The notes beneath the pieces are model-generated. The model saw only the letters and a program-made list of their open reading frames with translations, did no database searches and was not told where the DNA came from. A DNA stretch of 64,000 nucleotides from Onchidella celtica (lineage: Eukaryota; Mollusca; Gastropoda; Systellommatophora; Onchidiidae). The stretch covers positions 36,891,066 to 36,955,065 of the forward strand of contig OZ007579.1 of the NCBI GenBank assembly GCA_963931925.1, written 5' to 3'. Below are positions 12,199 to 24,253 of this stretch, one piece after another (position 1 is the first letter of the stretch; every line of letters starts with the position of its first letter). A program made the translations under genes and the position numbers.

Positions 12199-12568
12199 AC
12201 GTCACACCAGTATTTTCAATGGACAAAAAACTTTCTGCCACAGGCCTACCTGTAAGGCAAACATGAAGAATGAACTAAATACTGTATAGTTAAAACATGT
12301 ATAATTCGTGCTTTGCTGTGTTTAGACAGCCCATCACTGACAGGACTTTGATAAACTGGAATGACCCTGAAGATAGACAGTACAGATCTTATCTCATTCA
12401 TCAAATTGTTCAACAAAAAGCCAGGCAAGTCTTCACTGCTATATAAAATCTAGCCCTGAACACAGTTTACAACAAAACATATCACTATGCTAAAATAATG
12501 GTCTTATCTTCTTTTTTCACACTTTTGTGAAAAGTAAGTAAAACTGTTGAGTGGCACAGGATGATTAA

Positions 12569-12815
12569 CTCATTCCAAGTTACAGTGACTGGATGTGATT
12601 TTTCTGACCACCATCCAATGTGCCAAAATGCGTCTTGGAGGAGGCCATTGTTTGCAATCGTACTCTGGCAACAACTTCTACAAATAAAAGCACAATGAAA
12701 ATTTCAGTTGAATATGTTGATATTTAAGTGCCAAAGCAAAATTTATAAAAAAAACATATTGTCATGTTCGAAAGTAATAGTTCACTCCTTGAGCATCAGT
12801 CGAGCTTGAAATGAG
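12569..12815. mobile_element. TTAA-flanked MITE (CTCATTC family, copy 1)
   Basis: TTAA at 12565-12568 precedes CTCATTCCAAG. The other end reads CTTGAAATGAG followed by TTAT, a decayed TTAA. Inverted ends match at 10 of 11. Target and ends suggest a piggyBac-type non-autonomous element. Confidence 0.5.
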
Positions 12816-13092
12816 TTATGTCCAAAATATCACTGATACATTACTGCGGGGAACAGACTGGCACATATTCTTTCATTGCACTGACAGTGTTGGGCTTTAC
12901 CACCACAACAACATGAAAGGTCAGCGCAATTTTGGGCTCAGTCTGGCTTTGACCACTAAGTTAGCAGAGTGGCAATACTAAGGCCACAAGGTAAACTAGT
13001 GTAACTCAGGTTTGATTTAAACAAATTCTGATGTTTAGCATACTTCTGAAAACTATGGGCTAAATAATGTTTTAAAATGTTATAACTATTAA

Positions 13093-13381
13093 CCCTTTCC
13101 CTGCTTTGCCTGGAACTGTTCCGGGCTGTCTAATCTCACTATACTGCCATTTGCCCGGACCTGTTCCTGGCCTAGATTGTATGCATTTCGTGAGTGATCC
13201 TATGGAGACAATTCCCGAAATATGATTGTTTAGCATTTCCTAGTTAGTTCCCCAACTTACTTGCATCATTTGCATGTTTCTTGAAAGCGTGGGATTTTTG
13301 GTGTGTAGTTTATGTGATTTGCTTGTTTTGCCCTCTTTGGCATCTGGCATATGAGTGGAAATCTGTGTGGCAGTCAAGGGC
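13093..13381. mobile_element. TTAA-flanked MITE (CCCTTTCCCTGC)
   Basis: TTAA at 13089-13092 and 13382-13385 flank a 289-bp element. The ends CCCTTTCCCTGC and GCCCTTGACTGCC (inverted) are loosely related. Inside, CCTGGAACTGTTCCGGGC and GCCCGGACCTGTTCCTGG form an inverted pair. Confidence 0.45.
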
Positions 13382-13385
13382 TTAA

Positions 13386-14139
13386 GTCTCATAAAGACAG
13401 TTATTCAGTTTTTTGCTTCTCCTGTAAAATCTGTAAAAACCGAGGCAGGACAATTTACCATGTGGCTCTTGATAAGGTGTACTACACAAAGATCACATAA
13501 ACCAAATGTTTGGCCAGATATTGATTTGTGAGTGAAAAATTTAAATTTAATATCATGGTTTCCCCACATTCGATTTAAACAAAATACATGTACATGTATA
13601 TAATACTTGACAGAAACAATAAATTTCTGAAACAAATAGATACGTAGATATGAATAACTGAAAGTAAGAAAGGTAAAGGAGAAATGGGAAAACTAAGGAA
13701 ATAGGAGGAAATAAATATGTAAATATAAGTAAATAATTTGAATCTGATGCACTGTCAGTTTTGTCAATAACTCCAAATACAAAAATAAAGCTTCTGAGAC
13801 TTACAAGTTATACAATAACATCAAGAACATCCACCAATCTTAACCAGGAAGATCAGTGAAGAAATTCCACAAAACAGTCTGAGAATCAAGAACAGGGGGG
13901 CAAACAGCCACAGGCTGGGGCTCCTGAGAAACAAAGATCTCCCATTCTTACAAGTTAAAATATTTAATGTTTCCACAGTGGCTGGCTTGTTGTAGTAGCA
14001 TTTAGTCATAACATACTAATACAAATAGTGGCTGACTACACACCCAGTTATTCATTTTAGGTCAATAAAATACAATGGTATTGGCCTTTTAATTAGTTTT
14101 AATAACTTGTTTTTGTTTTCACATGTAATTTAACTCATT
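13386..14139. other. Intergenic, nothing recognised
   Basis: AT-rich; minus-strand frames at 13405-13635 and 13821-14009 have no recognisable domain. Confidence 0.3.
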
Positions 14140-14143
14140 CAAT

Positions 14144-14354
14144 GTCAATCATCTACGTGTATACAGATGATATGGGTTGTCAAGGCTGTTCTGATCATCA
14201 ACAAATAGGTGATATCATTGTTCCACTGCTCAGTTTCTATTCTGTTAATCAAAATTTTTCTCTGTAAACTAATATATCCACACAGTTTTAATCATTTTTC
14301 AATAGCAACCCCAAAGTGATACAATACAGAGAAATCCCCTCGGCACTGAATGAG
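14144..14354. mobile_element. TTAA-flanked MITE (CTCATTC family, copy 2)
   Basis: Exact TTAA on both sides (14140-14143 and 14355-14358). Ends are CTCATTCAATGTC and, inverted, CTCATTCAGTGCC (11 of 13). At 211 bp it is too short to code. Same end type as the element at 12.6 kb. Confidence 0.6.
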
Positions 14355-14359
14355 TTAAT

Positions 14360-17300
14360 AAGAGTCATCATTTTTCTCTCTACGACTGAGGATTTATTGA
14401 CAACAAACACAATCAACAATCTTTTCAAGGATTATTTCCACTGCATTGCTACAGAGATGATTTCTTTGCCTCAGTTGTTGCATAAATTGTAGTAGAAGTG
14501 TCAAGATGTCATTAAGTCTTTGCAAATTTTTGTCACCAAGAAAGAAAAACAAGTAACTTGAATTATTGATCAAAATCTTCACAACATCTCCATAAATATC
14601 TCATACCTATAACATCTTTTCATCATTCAGACAGTCATAACAAGGATCCAGCAAGTGGAAATAGTTGAATGAGCATAACACTCACAAAAATAAGCACCTA
14701 TTAATTACTGGTCATTAAATCTCACACTACAACAAGCCATACTGGTTGCTGCACTCTGCTAGCAATCAATAGAATATTATGAACTACATCACCCTAACAT
14801 TCCTTTTTTTTGGGGTCAAGTAATTGAAAACCCATTGCAAGAATCACTTATTTCCAATTTCATTTGTTTGTGTTGATTACAGACGTAAAATATTTTCCTC
14901 CTGTTTTCACTGGAATATCACTTTTTTAAAATATAAAACTAGCAAATATAAAGCAAAACAACAAATGAATTTATCAAACCCTGTGATTTCAAGGTGCATT
15001 CAAGTATCCTGCAGTAAATGAAAAAAGTAAACAGTATGCAAACAGACAAATTTCTTGAATAATCAAGCTGGGTTACAAGTAAACAAATACAGTTGCAAAT
15101 TTCACAAATTGAGAAAATCTCACATTACAAGAAATTTATTACTTAAAGAGTTAAGTAGAGAAGAAGTTGCCTGAGCCTATTTCATAATATATATTGACAA
15201 AATAACACTCCCCCCCCCCCCCCCCCAAAAAAAAGAGGTTCAAATCAAGGTGCATTTCATGTAAGACATACGAGTACTTGTATTTGTGATGTAAGTGCCA
15301 AAATAAATCTTACTGTTCTACAATTCTAATCTTCAAATTTTTCAGGATGACATACAATCCACAAAATAATGGCTTGAGTGAGGGAAACTGAATGAAACCC
15401 CTATGTAGCACACATGAGAGAATGTTGTCAGAACTAGCAACTTATAACTTGACAGCATCCTACCACCCTAAATGTAGCTCTAAACAAAGCAAGATGGTGC
15501 AGCTGTCAGTTTTATAGACAAGGAAGTTATACCTACTAATACACCTTTGAGAGCACTGAGATTAAAGATTTTTTGCCTCTGGCAAATGTTTAGATCTCAT
15601 TTATTTTCTGATGGATAATACCCATGCTTGCAACTATCAACTGGAAACAACTTCTCACAAATGTAGGACAATGCCTCTTTTGACGCATATATGGTGAAAT
15701 CCAAAATTTGTAAAAAAAATACAGGATAACACATTAGTCTTTTAAATCAACCATTTAAACCCTTGAAACCTTTCCTCTCTCACTGTAACTTAAGCTTGTG
15801 TAAATTTAAAGAAAATACTATTTTCTACAATGCTCAAGATATATCTGATCCTTCTGGCTTCAATTCTGCCATTCCTTCCACCCCCCCCCCCCCCCCAAAA
15901 AAAAAAAAACGAACAAAAAAGTGCAGAATCTCCCTCTCTGTGCATGTATAAATGTAATGTAATTCTAATCTGATTAAATATAAAGAAACATTGACCTATG
16001 CAGAAAATAACCAAATCTAATCCAATGCCTCCAAGAAAATAATAATAAAAAAACTTAGGCTACTGTCCCTTCAAGCATGAAAGCAGCATCTTTACTGAAC
16101 ACAGACGTATAATTTTTTTTTAATATTCATTGTATACAACTACGAGTTTATATTATATTCATTTGCCTCTGATCATGTAATTATGAACGAATTATCTCAC
16201 CCTCTCACAAGAACTTATCATTCAACAAAAGTTCAAATAAAAATAAATCTTTATCACACTTTACGACTTCAACATTTGTTACAAAGGAATATTCTCCCAT
16301 GTAAGTATCAAAATTGTCATTACAGCAGACCTCTACATTTAGCTTAATTCGTAATTTAGCTTTCTATGACTAGATATCTGCTCTACAAAGCTTAGAATCA
16401 ATGACCGCAATCCTACTGATTTACCAACCATATGTCCTGCGCAAGCACATAATAGAAATCATCAGTAAAACAAACAAACGCGTCTTTCATGACTCACTTA
16501 CTGCATTGAGACTGATTACATGTTGTCACTGTTCCTCAAGACTGTAGTATAACTCAAAAATTCGAAAAATCTATTTTTATATACATATATGTTCAACAAC
16601 ATCCAAGGCCACTTCGAATGATCTTGGTTTTGGACTCTAGAGCCAAAAAATAATCCAACGGCAAACTTTTAAGAAGTCATCATCACTAGACTGCTTGTGC
16701 TAAAATGAAACAGTTTTTTGCTTCTCCTGAAAAGCAGACAAAACCAGTTACTACAGTTTCAGGGAACGGAGATGACTTATGACACAATAGCCAGTATGAA
16801 TCCCAGTCATAATAAAATTTGGGGCACGACTTACAGATTGACATAATGCTGAAATTTGTTCAGAAGTTCAGAAACTCTCAAACCCAGACATTTTTGTGTT
16901 TCCCCGTGTTGCTGAATACTTCTGACCTCAGAACCAACTGCAAAATACTTCCTTTGGCCTTAGATCAGCTTACATAATCATTTCAGTAACAGAAGGCACC
17001 ATTTCAACTCTTGACTAAATTGCATACATACATACATGTCTAAACATATCAAGAATCATCCTTGAATTTTACTCTGATTTCATCGACAGCACCTGAACAT
17101 ATGAAAAAAACAACAAAAAAACCCGACTGCATTTGAAGGGGTTGATTCTATATTATGCCTATACCCACATGTACGCCAAAATAAACAATACAGTTGTGCA
17201 TAAAGATCAGGAATTATGCTGTCTTCCAAAGCACTTTAAACATTTGAAGCACACTAACTCAAGACAGATATTATGAAGCACATTGAAAGAGCTGCAGTTT

Positions 17301-18070
17301 TCAGAGTAAAAAATCCCACCAAAAAAACAAGATCTCAGTTTTCCTCAATTTTACTTTTTTGTGACTAAGGCATCATATGGAGCTGAGCCCTTCATTTGGA
17401 CTTACAGTCAACAAACTTTAACAGTTGCCATGTTGAAATAAATTGTTCCACTTGCATTTGGTGTAATGTAAAAAGCCCTCATTAACCAAACAATTAACAG
17501 TAGTCCCAATGTAAAAACTTAAAAGAATATACATTTCACATGTGAGAACAAAAATAACTTGTACAATGCAGACATTGATTAACGTTCATTTTGTTCCAGA
17601 ATTGTTCTGTCAGATTGTAAAAAGTACATAAAAGGCACCAGTTTCATAGGAAATTTAAGAACACTTTCTTAATTCTTATTAAGATAAAACAGAAGCAATA
17701 AAATCTCCATTAAAGATGAGCACGAGCTGGCGTTTCATAGGTCAACTATGGATTACAATATGGCACTGAATATAATTATTTGCCTTTGCATTCCAACTTT
17801 TCAGATTTTGAAAACTGTTGTCAGCATTTGTAACACAGTTCAGCATTCACATCATGTGCTGGCACATTGATGATTTTAGTGGTTTTGAGTTATGACTGTT
17901 ATCACTGCTCATGATGGGATCTACAATACATGTAGATTCACAAGAAATGACACATCAATATCTGTGTGTTTAGGTCTTTATTTTGGAGGCTCATTGCTCT
18001 TGGCATTTATACCTCACTTTTCTTGTTATAGGTAAAGTTTTGTATCCCAAAAACATTTCTCCTTATAACT
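14360..18070. other. Gene-poor AT-rich stretch
   Basis: I see no supported gene. Two poly-C runs followed by A-runs occur near 15211-15233 and 15883-15909 and are alike in structure. The remaining short frames carry no domain. It could be intronic or regulatory DNA, but nothing in it shows that. Confidence 0.3.
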
Positions 18071-18074
18071 TCAA

Positions 18075-21000
18075 AACTGTTACACATTGGTCTAGAGGCA
18101 AGGCGTTCGCCTTTCAAGCCGCTACCTTCGCGCCTGGAGCAAAATTAATCATAACCATATATGAAATCGTGCGCCCGTGCAGATGCGGGGCCCTCTTGCA
18201 GAAGAGGGACAGCAAAGAATACATCTGACGTGATACTGCGTGTCGTAAGAGGCGACTAAAGGTGCAAAGGTCCTGGTCTCCCGAGAAGAGCCAGTTGGCG
18301 GTGGGCCAACTACCCACCCTGTAAAAATAAACCAGTTACAGAAACACAAGCAAATACTTTAAATCAGTCTTTTATCTTGGGAGAAGGGGGAGCATCTGCA
18401 CCTGTAGATTCAATGAAGGACAATGGACAAAGCAGAAAGGACTCCACTGGCCCGACTGCTCCTTCATCAAACAAGTCACTCCGGATTGCGTCGTGGAATG
18501 TCCGCTCCATGTATGAAGCAGGAAAGAGTGCCCAGGTTACAATGGAGATGAGGCGATACAGACTGCACATACTTGGAGTTAGCGAGACCCGCTGGATACA
18601 GTCCGGACTGAAACAACTTAATTCTGGGGAAAAGATTTTGTATTCTGGAAGGGAGGACAAAAAGCATACAGAAGGGGTAGCGATCATCTTGAGCAAGCAC
18701 GCCCAGAGGTCACTGAGGGGATGGGAACCCTACGGAAGGAGAATTATATTGGCATCATTTACTACAAAGAACAAGAACATCAACATGAACATTGTGCAGA
18801 TATACGCCCCAACAAATGAAGCAACCGATGAGGACAAGGACGATTTCTACAACCAGCTTCAGGAAATAGTTGACACATTGCCAAGAAAAGATGTGAACAT
18901 TATAATGGGAGACGCCAATGCCAAGATAGGACAGGACAATACAGGGTATGAGGACATTATGGGGTGCAATGCTTTGGGACAAATGAATGAGAATGGAGAG
19001 CGGTTTGCAAGTTTCTGCGCATTTAACAGCTATGTGATTGGAGGTTCAGTATTCCCACACAAGAGGATCCATAAGGCCACTTGGATTTCACCGGATGGAG
19101 TAACTGAAAACCAGATTGACCACTTTTGCATCACCCGACGATTCAGACGCTCACTGGAGGATGTCATAGTACAGAGAGGAGCTGATGTTGGATCTGACCA
19201 TCACATGCTGCTGGCAAGACTCAAACTCCGCCTCAAGAAACAAGGTACCAGAGCAGGAACAAAGAGGAGAAAGTTTCAAGTGAGCCTTCTGGATGGAGAC
19301 AAGAAGGAAGAGTTCCAGCTGACACTGAGGAATAGATTCAAACCCCTTGTTGACCTCGAAGAGACAGTAGATTTGGAGACTCACTGGGCTAAGGTAAAAG
19401 GAGTATTTACATCGACATGTCAGGATGTTCTTGGGGAAAAGAAAGTGGAACACAAGGAATGGATCAGTCAAAAATCACTGGACTTGATAAGGATAAGAAG
19501 AGACCTAAAAGAACAGGTAAATGCAAGTCGTACAAGAAGCTCAAGAGTTGGTAACCAGGAAGAGTACCGAGCATCAGCTAAAGAGGTCAAAAAATCAATT
19601 AAAAAAGACAAAGAGGAGTTCATAGGAATGTTAGCAGAGAAAGCAGAGAAGGCAGCAACAGGAGGACACACGAGGATCCTCTACCAGACTACAAAGACTC
19701 TTGCTGGAAAATATGGAAAACCGGAAGTTCCTGTCATGGATTGCAACAGGAAGGCTATTTTTGGAAAGGAAGCTCAGGCAAAAAGATGGATAGAACATTT
19801 TAGTAGCCTCTTGAACAGACCTCCACCAAGCAACCCACCCGACATTCTACCCGCAAGAAATGATTTACCGATCAGTTGCGACCCTCCGACTAAAGCAGAG
19901 ATTAATGATGCCATAAAGCAGTTAAATCGAGGCAAGGCAGCTGGACCAGACCAGATCCCACCAGAGGCGCTGAAGGCAGATGCTGCTGGGGCTGCAGAGG
20001 ATCTGCACTCACTATTCTCGAGGATTTGGATCGGAGGCAAGTTTCCAAAGGACTGGAAGGAAGGACACCTCGTGAAGCTTCCAAAAAAAGGGGACCTCAG
20101 CAATTGTAGTAACTACAGAGGAATCACACTTCTCTCCATCCCAGGAAAGGTTTTCAATCGGATTATTCTCAAGCGAATACAGAATGCAACAGACCCAAAA
20201 CTTCGTGAGGAGCAAGCTGGTTTCAGGAGTAATCGATCAACCACCGACCAGATCGCCACGCTGAGAATTATAGTAGAGCAGTCGCTAGAGTGGAACTCCC
20301 AACTGATAGTGAACTTCCTTGACTACGAGAAGGCCTTTGATAGCATCGATAGAGAAACGCTGTGGAGAATATTGAGACATTATGGAATCCCAGAGAAGAT
20401 GGTGAATCTTATCAAGAGCATGTATGAGGGGACAAGTTGCAGAGTCGTACACGATGGTGAGCTTACTGACAGCTTTGATATCAAGACTGGTGTTAGGCAG
20501 GGTTGTTTGCTGTCCCCATTTCTGTTTATTCTGGTGATTGATTGGCTTATGAAAGAAACCACCAATGGAGGAAGAAATGGCATACAATGGACCCCATGGA
20601 CACAGCTGGACGATCTAGATTTTGCAGATGACTTGGCACTATTGTCGCACACACACGACCAGATGCAAGCAAAGACTACAGCTCTAAACAAAATTTCAGA
20701 ATCTATTGGATTGAGGATACATCCTGCGAAGTCGAAGGTCCTAAAAATTGTTGCACCCCCAAGCGAACAAGTCAAAGTAGGAGATCAACCACTGGAAGAT
20801 GTAGAGTCCTTCTGCTATCTTGGTAGTATCATTGACAATAAGGGAGGAACAGAGGCAGAAGTCAAAGCACGAATTGGAAAGGCACAGGCAGCTTTCACGT
20901 CCTTAAGCAAGATTTGGAGAACCAAGGATATATCTCTAAAAACAAAGCTGAGGATATTCAACTCGAACGTGAAGTCAGTCCTGTTGTATGGATGTGAGAC

Positions 21001-21417
21001 TTGGAATGCGTCCCAGGCCTGCATAAAGAGAATCCAAGTTTTCATCAACAGATGTTTGAGGAAGCTACTTAAGATCAGATGGACAGACAAGGTCAGCAAT
21101 GAAATTGTTTGGAAAAGAACAAGACAGAGCCCAGTCAGAGAGGAAATTGGTAGGAGGCGATGGAGATGGATTGGCCACACTCTCAGGAGGCCAGGAAACA
21201 GCATCGCGAAGAAGGTATTGGATTGGAATCCCCAGGGCAAGAGATCAAGAGGAAGGCCGCGCGGAACGTGGAGAAGAGCCAGAGAAAATGATGTGCAACG
21301 AAGCGGAAAGACTTGGAATAATGTAAAGAGGCTGGCCCATGATAGAGAGGGATGGAAAGTGTTTGTTGGTGGCCTATACCCTGATCCAGGGTGAGAAAGG
21401 CAATGATGATGATGATA
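18075..21417 (+). mobile_element. Near-complete LINE (endonuclease plus reverse transcriptase)
   Basis: A 5' leader of about 340 bp containing a tRNA A-box-like start (TGGTCTAGAGGC at about 18089) precedes a single intact ORF. The 3' end is a short ATGATGATG repeat (21403-21416) instead of poly-A, as in RTE-type and related elements. The exact 5' boundary and target duplication could not be fixed. Confidence 0.75.
18413..21394 (+). CDS. LINE polyprotein: APE endonuclease and reverse transcriptase
   Basis: An open frame of 993 codons from the first in-frame ATG at 18413 to TGA at 21392-21394. The frame is open upstream, but that part starts at TTG. Residues 23-280 form an APE-type endonuclease: IASWNVRSM, the catalytic glutamate in SETRW (about residue 58), YAPTNE, GDANA and SDHHML. 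RT motifs follow: LPKKGDLSNCSNYRGI, EEQAGFR, FLDYEKAFDS, GVRQGCLLSPFLF and the catalytic FADD at about residue 737. The C-terminal part has FCYLGSI, LLYGCETW and RRRWRWIGH. No stop or frameshift is present, so the copy is young or recently active. The domain order fits an RTE/BovB-like single-ORF LINE; the clade is inferred. Confidence 0.92.
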   Translation: MKDNGQSRKDSTGPTAPSSNKSLRIASWNVRSMYEAGKSAQVTMEMRRYRLHILGVSETRWIQSGLKQLNSGEKILYSGREDKKHTEGVAIILSKHAQRSLRGWEPYGRRIILASFTTKNKNINMNIVQIYAPTNEATDEDKDDFYNQLQEIVDTLPRKDVNIIMGDANAKIGQDNTGYEDIMGCNALGQMNENGERFASFCAFNSYVIGGSVFPHKRIHKATWISPDGVTENQIDHFCITRRFRRSLEDVIVQRGADVGSDHHMLLARLKLRLKKQGTRAGTKRRKFQVSLLDGDKKEEFQLTLRNRFKPLVDLEETVDLETHWAKVKGVFTSTCQDVLGEKKVEHKEWISQKSLDLIRIRRDLKEQVNASRTRSSRVGNQEEYRASAKEVKKSIKKDKEEFIGMLAEKAEKAATGGHTRILYQTTKTLAGKYGKPEVPVMDCNRKAIFGKEAQAKRWIEHFSSLLNRPPPSNPPDILPARNDLPISCDPPTKAEINDAIKQLNRGKAAGPDQIPPEALKADAAGAAEDLHSLFSRIWIGGKFPKDWKEGHLVKLPKKGDLSNCSNYRGITLLSIPGKVFNRIILKRIQNATDPKLREEQAGFRSNRSTTDQIATLRIIVEQSLEWNSQLIVNFLDYEKAFDSIDRETLWRILRHYGIPEKMVNLIKSMYEGTSCRVVHDGELTDSFDIKTGVRQGCLLSPFLFILVIDWLMKETTNGGRNGIQWTPWTQLDDLDFADDLALLSHTHDQMQAKTTALNKISESIGLRIHPAKSKVLKIVAPPSEQVKVGDQPLEDVESFCYLGSIIDNKGGTEAEVKARIGKAQAAFTSLSKIWRTKDISLKTKLRIFNSNVKSVLLYGCETWNASQACIKRIQVFINRCLRKLLKIRWTDKVSNEIVWKRTRQSPVREEIGRRRWRWIGHTLRRPGNSIAKKVLDWNPQGKRSRGRPRGTWRRARENDVQRSGKTWNNVKRLAHDREGWKVFVGGLYPDPG

Positions 21418-22440
21418 TATGAAATCAATCTATATTAAAATAATGAAGTGCAATGACAATTCATCCACAGCATGATGACATAAGATCAACTTCTTTCAAC
21501 TCAGAGTTATGAGGATTACTGATATCACAATGATCCAAATTATGATACCATAATAACAATACTACAGTATGTCATGCTGACAAGAAAAACAATCGTTTCC
21601 CAATTGCTGCATATGTCAGACTGGGAATCATGTCAGCTTCGTCATTATTAATGTGTAGAAAGTCACTGGAGAGGATTCAACAAAGAACAAAAGAAAGTAA
21701 GACAGGGCAAGACATTGCAACGCTTATGGTCTCAAACAATCCCAGATTATCCACAGTAGCTCTGCTTTCTTAGATACATGTACATAATTTTATATACAAA
21801 TGCAAGTCACAATCATTCACCGAATAACAGTCAATTTCTTCATTCAAACCCACTGTGTCAAAATCAGAAGACTGTAGCAGAAAAATGTTGTGTAGTAAAG
21901 AAACATCCTTTACTTGTTCAGGTTAAAATAATTACTATGACAAAACCATATCCAGCTTTTGTTACTGTTAAATATTCAGTTTCAAATTTGTTCCACAGAT
22001 AAAGTTATCCCTCCCCAACTCAATGGAGTCATTTATTCGTACGAAAGTGCTGCACTTCACAAATTTGTTCCCTGATATAATTTCGTGTGAATCCTAATTT
22101 TTGCTGCTTGAATTTTTATATTCTCAACGTAACTACTATAAGAAACAGTGATGGGATATTTCTTCACAAGTGTCCACACTTTACTAGAATTTGTATGAGC
22201 CATATTTGAGACATTTTGCTGTTTACAATAACAATTGCTGTGACAAGACTGCAACAAAAATGACCCACAAATGTACACATCTGAACTTTCATGAATTAAA
22301 AAGATTTTTTTCTGAAACCTGGGAAATAACTCAAGTAAAATAGCCTGGTCAAATCCTGGGTTTACAAAAAATTGTTTCCCTTCCCAATTTGCTCCATATA
22401 ATTTAATGGTAAACCAGAATGTGCCGCCCACATAGCTATA
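21418..22440. other. Intergenic, nothing firmly recognised
   Basis: A 150-codon minus-strand open frame (22057-22509) is AT-rich, has no recognisable domain, and runs into the candidate promoter at 22.45 kb. I regard it as chance. Confidence 0.3.
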
Positions 22441-22500
22441 CAATATATAAGAGAGGGCGCTGTGCTGCACTGCCTTTCTTCTGTCCATTAAAAGATGGCG
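22440..22500 (+). promoter_or_regulatory. Candidate core promoter with TATA-like and YY1-like elements
   Basis: CAATATATAAGAG at 22440 is TATA-like. AAGATGGCGGC, a YY1-type motif common at the start of coding sequence, spans 22492-22502 about 50 bases later and contains an ATG at 22495. The spacing fits a plus-strand transcription start between them. Confidence 0.35.
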
Positions 22501-22545
22501 GCAATTCACGTGGACATCTGGGGCTGCAACATAGCAGACAAGGGG
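22495..22545 (+). CDS. Possible first coding exon of an unidentified gene
   Basis: ATG in the AAGATGGCGGC context begins a 17-codon frame (MAAIHVDIWGCNIADKG) that ends exactly at a GGG|GTGAGC splice donor. Codon content and donor are good, but I could not identify downstream exons in phase. A possible acceptor is near 22707 (CCAATTACAG), with a short frame after it. The protein is not recognised. The exon is divergent from the RAB20-like gene on the minus strand and would be a separate transcription unit. Confidence 0.35.
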
Positions 22546-23038
22546 GTGAGCGACTATTAATTACAGCCCACACTAATAGTACACAACAGAGTGCGCACCA
22601 TTTTTCAAACTTTTTTGTCGAAACTTTGCCCTCCTTGTCTCACTTCAAGGCACCATAGGGTGCACAGTGACTTGACCTACTTGCCGCTCCGTGGTATCGC
22701 CAATTACAGAAGTTTGATGCTGGAGAGGAAAACTCTCCTACAAAATGGGACAGGAAAAGCTAGGAATGTTAGACTATAAAATGCTGTTGGAAATGTTCAA
22801 TCCTGCACAATATCGTGCTGATCTCGATACCAATATGTACCCATAATTCTATTTGTCCATCACAAATTACATTTTAAAAAAATTAAGGTACGTGAAAATC
22901 AATGTTTCCAAGATTTTGCATTGTCTTGGAGTTCTTGACTGGTGTTTTGCAACTTGCTCTTATCTGCATTTATATCACACGAGTGACTTACATATGACAT
23001 TTTTCTTTACCTGATGTACGCGTACAATAAAATAATAA

Positions 23039-23469
23039 TCTATATAAAAAAACAGCAAGGAAAAAAAATTCACTGCTGCAAGGGAGAAATGCCCAGACCT
23101 GAAAAAATTACATGTGAAAGATACATGTAGTTCTTTTTGCTACTATGTCTATTCCTTTGACTTGAAAGCGAAGTATCGTACTTTTGTAATAAATGAAATA
23201 GGCATAAAAACATCGAATAATGCTTTCTCCTCAACAATGATGGCCTCCCTCCTGCCTTTGTTTTGTTTCGACTTTAAACTTCCGGTTGCGTTTCAAAGTT
23301 AGAAGGCATGAGTTTCTGCGCCGTCTGCCTTATGCACGGGCAATACGGGTGTTACTGTGCCAGTTGTGAGTTGTTTTCTACCAAGATCTACATAATCTGT
23401 GTGCCGATTGTGCGTGCTGTTTTCTAGATAAAGATATTTCTCCCGGGCAGGGCCGGGTAACTCAGCTAG
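23039..23469 (+). mobile_element. Non-autonomous Helitron, copy 3 (divergent)
   Basis: Starts TCTATATAAAAAAACAGC after A and ends CCCGGGCAGGGCCGGG, then TAACTCAG, then CTAG followed by T. The 3' end is nearly identical to the pair at 6.4-7.5 kb, but the body is different, so the family shares terminal signals only. Confidence 0.7.
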
Positions 23470-23727
23470 TATCACAATATGACTTAGCTGATGGCTGTCT
23501 GAGATGTTTTCAATTAAACATATCGCCAGTCGGCTGTTGGAACCTGGTTAAAACTAAACTCACAGACTGTTGTTAGGGGAGGGTAGTATTTTACACAGAA
23601 AGCTATAGCTGAGCAATGAACACAACTCAGTTTTTTCTCTAGAGAAAATATGTGGTGAATTAAACTTGTAGTCCCTAGTTAGTGCTCAGAAAAGCAAAGC
23701 GGGCTTGCAAGAAGGAAGAAAGAGAAA

Positions 23728-23826
23728 TGATCAGGATGGGATTTGAACCCGCGACCTCTGCTACAGCACCCGTCTCCTTGCCAAGAAGAAAACAGATCGC
23801 TTAACCGTTCGGCCACTCCGTCTCTC
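23728..23826 (-). mobile_element. tRNA-Ser-like SINE head or tRNA pseudogene
   Basis: On the minus strand, GACGGAGTGGCCGAACGG (A-box region) and GGTTCAAATCC (B box) are spaced as in a class II tRNA. The acceptor stem does not close (the 3' side reads CCTGATC) and the anticodon arm is degraded. This is a tRNA-derived SINE head or pseudogene rather than a working tRNA. Confidence 0.6.
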
Positions 23827-24056
23827 TAAAAAAAAAAAAGAGACGATCATAGCTGAACCATCTCGCGGTGTCTCTTACTGACTTGAGCATTTGTTCACTG
23901 GGAACCAAGCCCACCCGCGTCACCCCTCCCCTCCCTATTCTTTCTTTTCACTCGCCTGCCATTGGACAATACAAACATCTAGGACAACGAATACAAGATA
24001 TATGTCTCAGAATTTTTTCAAACAGAAGTTAACTCATTTGCTACGATTAGCCAAAT

Positions 24057-24253
24057 TGAAATATTCGACTCGCAGATTTTTGCTTCGCTACAGAGAGCCG
24101 AATATTCGGCTCTAGTGGACACCAATTTTCCAAGGCTAATATCTAAGCCAACTTCGAAATATTGAATCCCATCCTGGTCCATTGATTTTCCTTTACTTTA
24201 ATACCTAATGTATTATGTCTTGTGTTTATACTGAGTGAAAGAAAAAACATCTT
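24057..24253. repeat. Dispersed repeat X, uninterrupted copy
   Basis: Contains CGACTCGCAGATTTTTGCTTCGCTACAGA..., AATCCCATCCTGG and TTTACTTTAATACCTAATG blocks. A second copy lies at 55745-55829 plus 59009-59180, split by a large insertion. The continuous copy here therefore serves as the empty-site reference. Confidence 0.65.

Noticed and set aside
22057..22509. 150-codon minus-strand frame
   Set aside because: No domain, AT-driven composition, and it overlaps a plausible plus-strand promoter and first exon.
23728..23826. Functional tRNA-Ser gene
   Set aside because: A and B boxes are present but the acceptor stem does not pair and the anticodon arm is disrupted.
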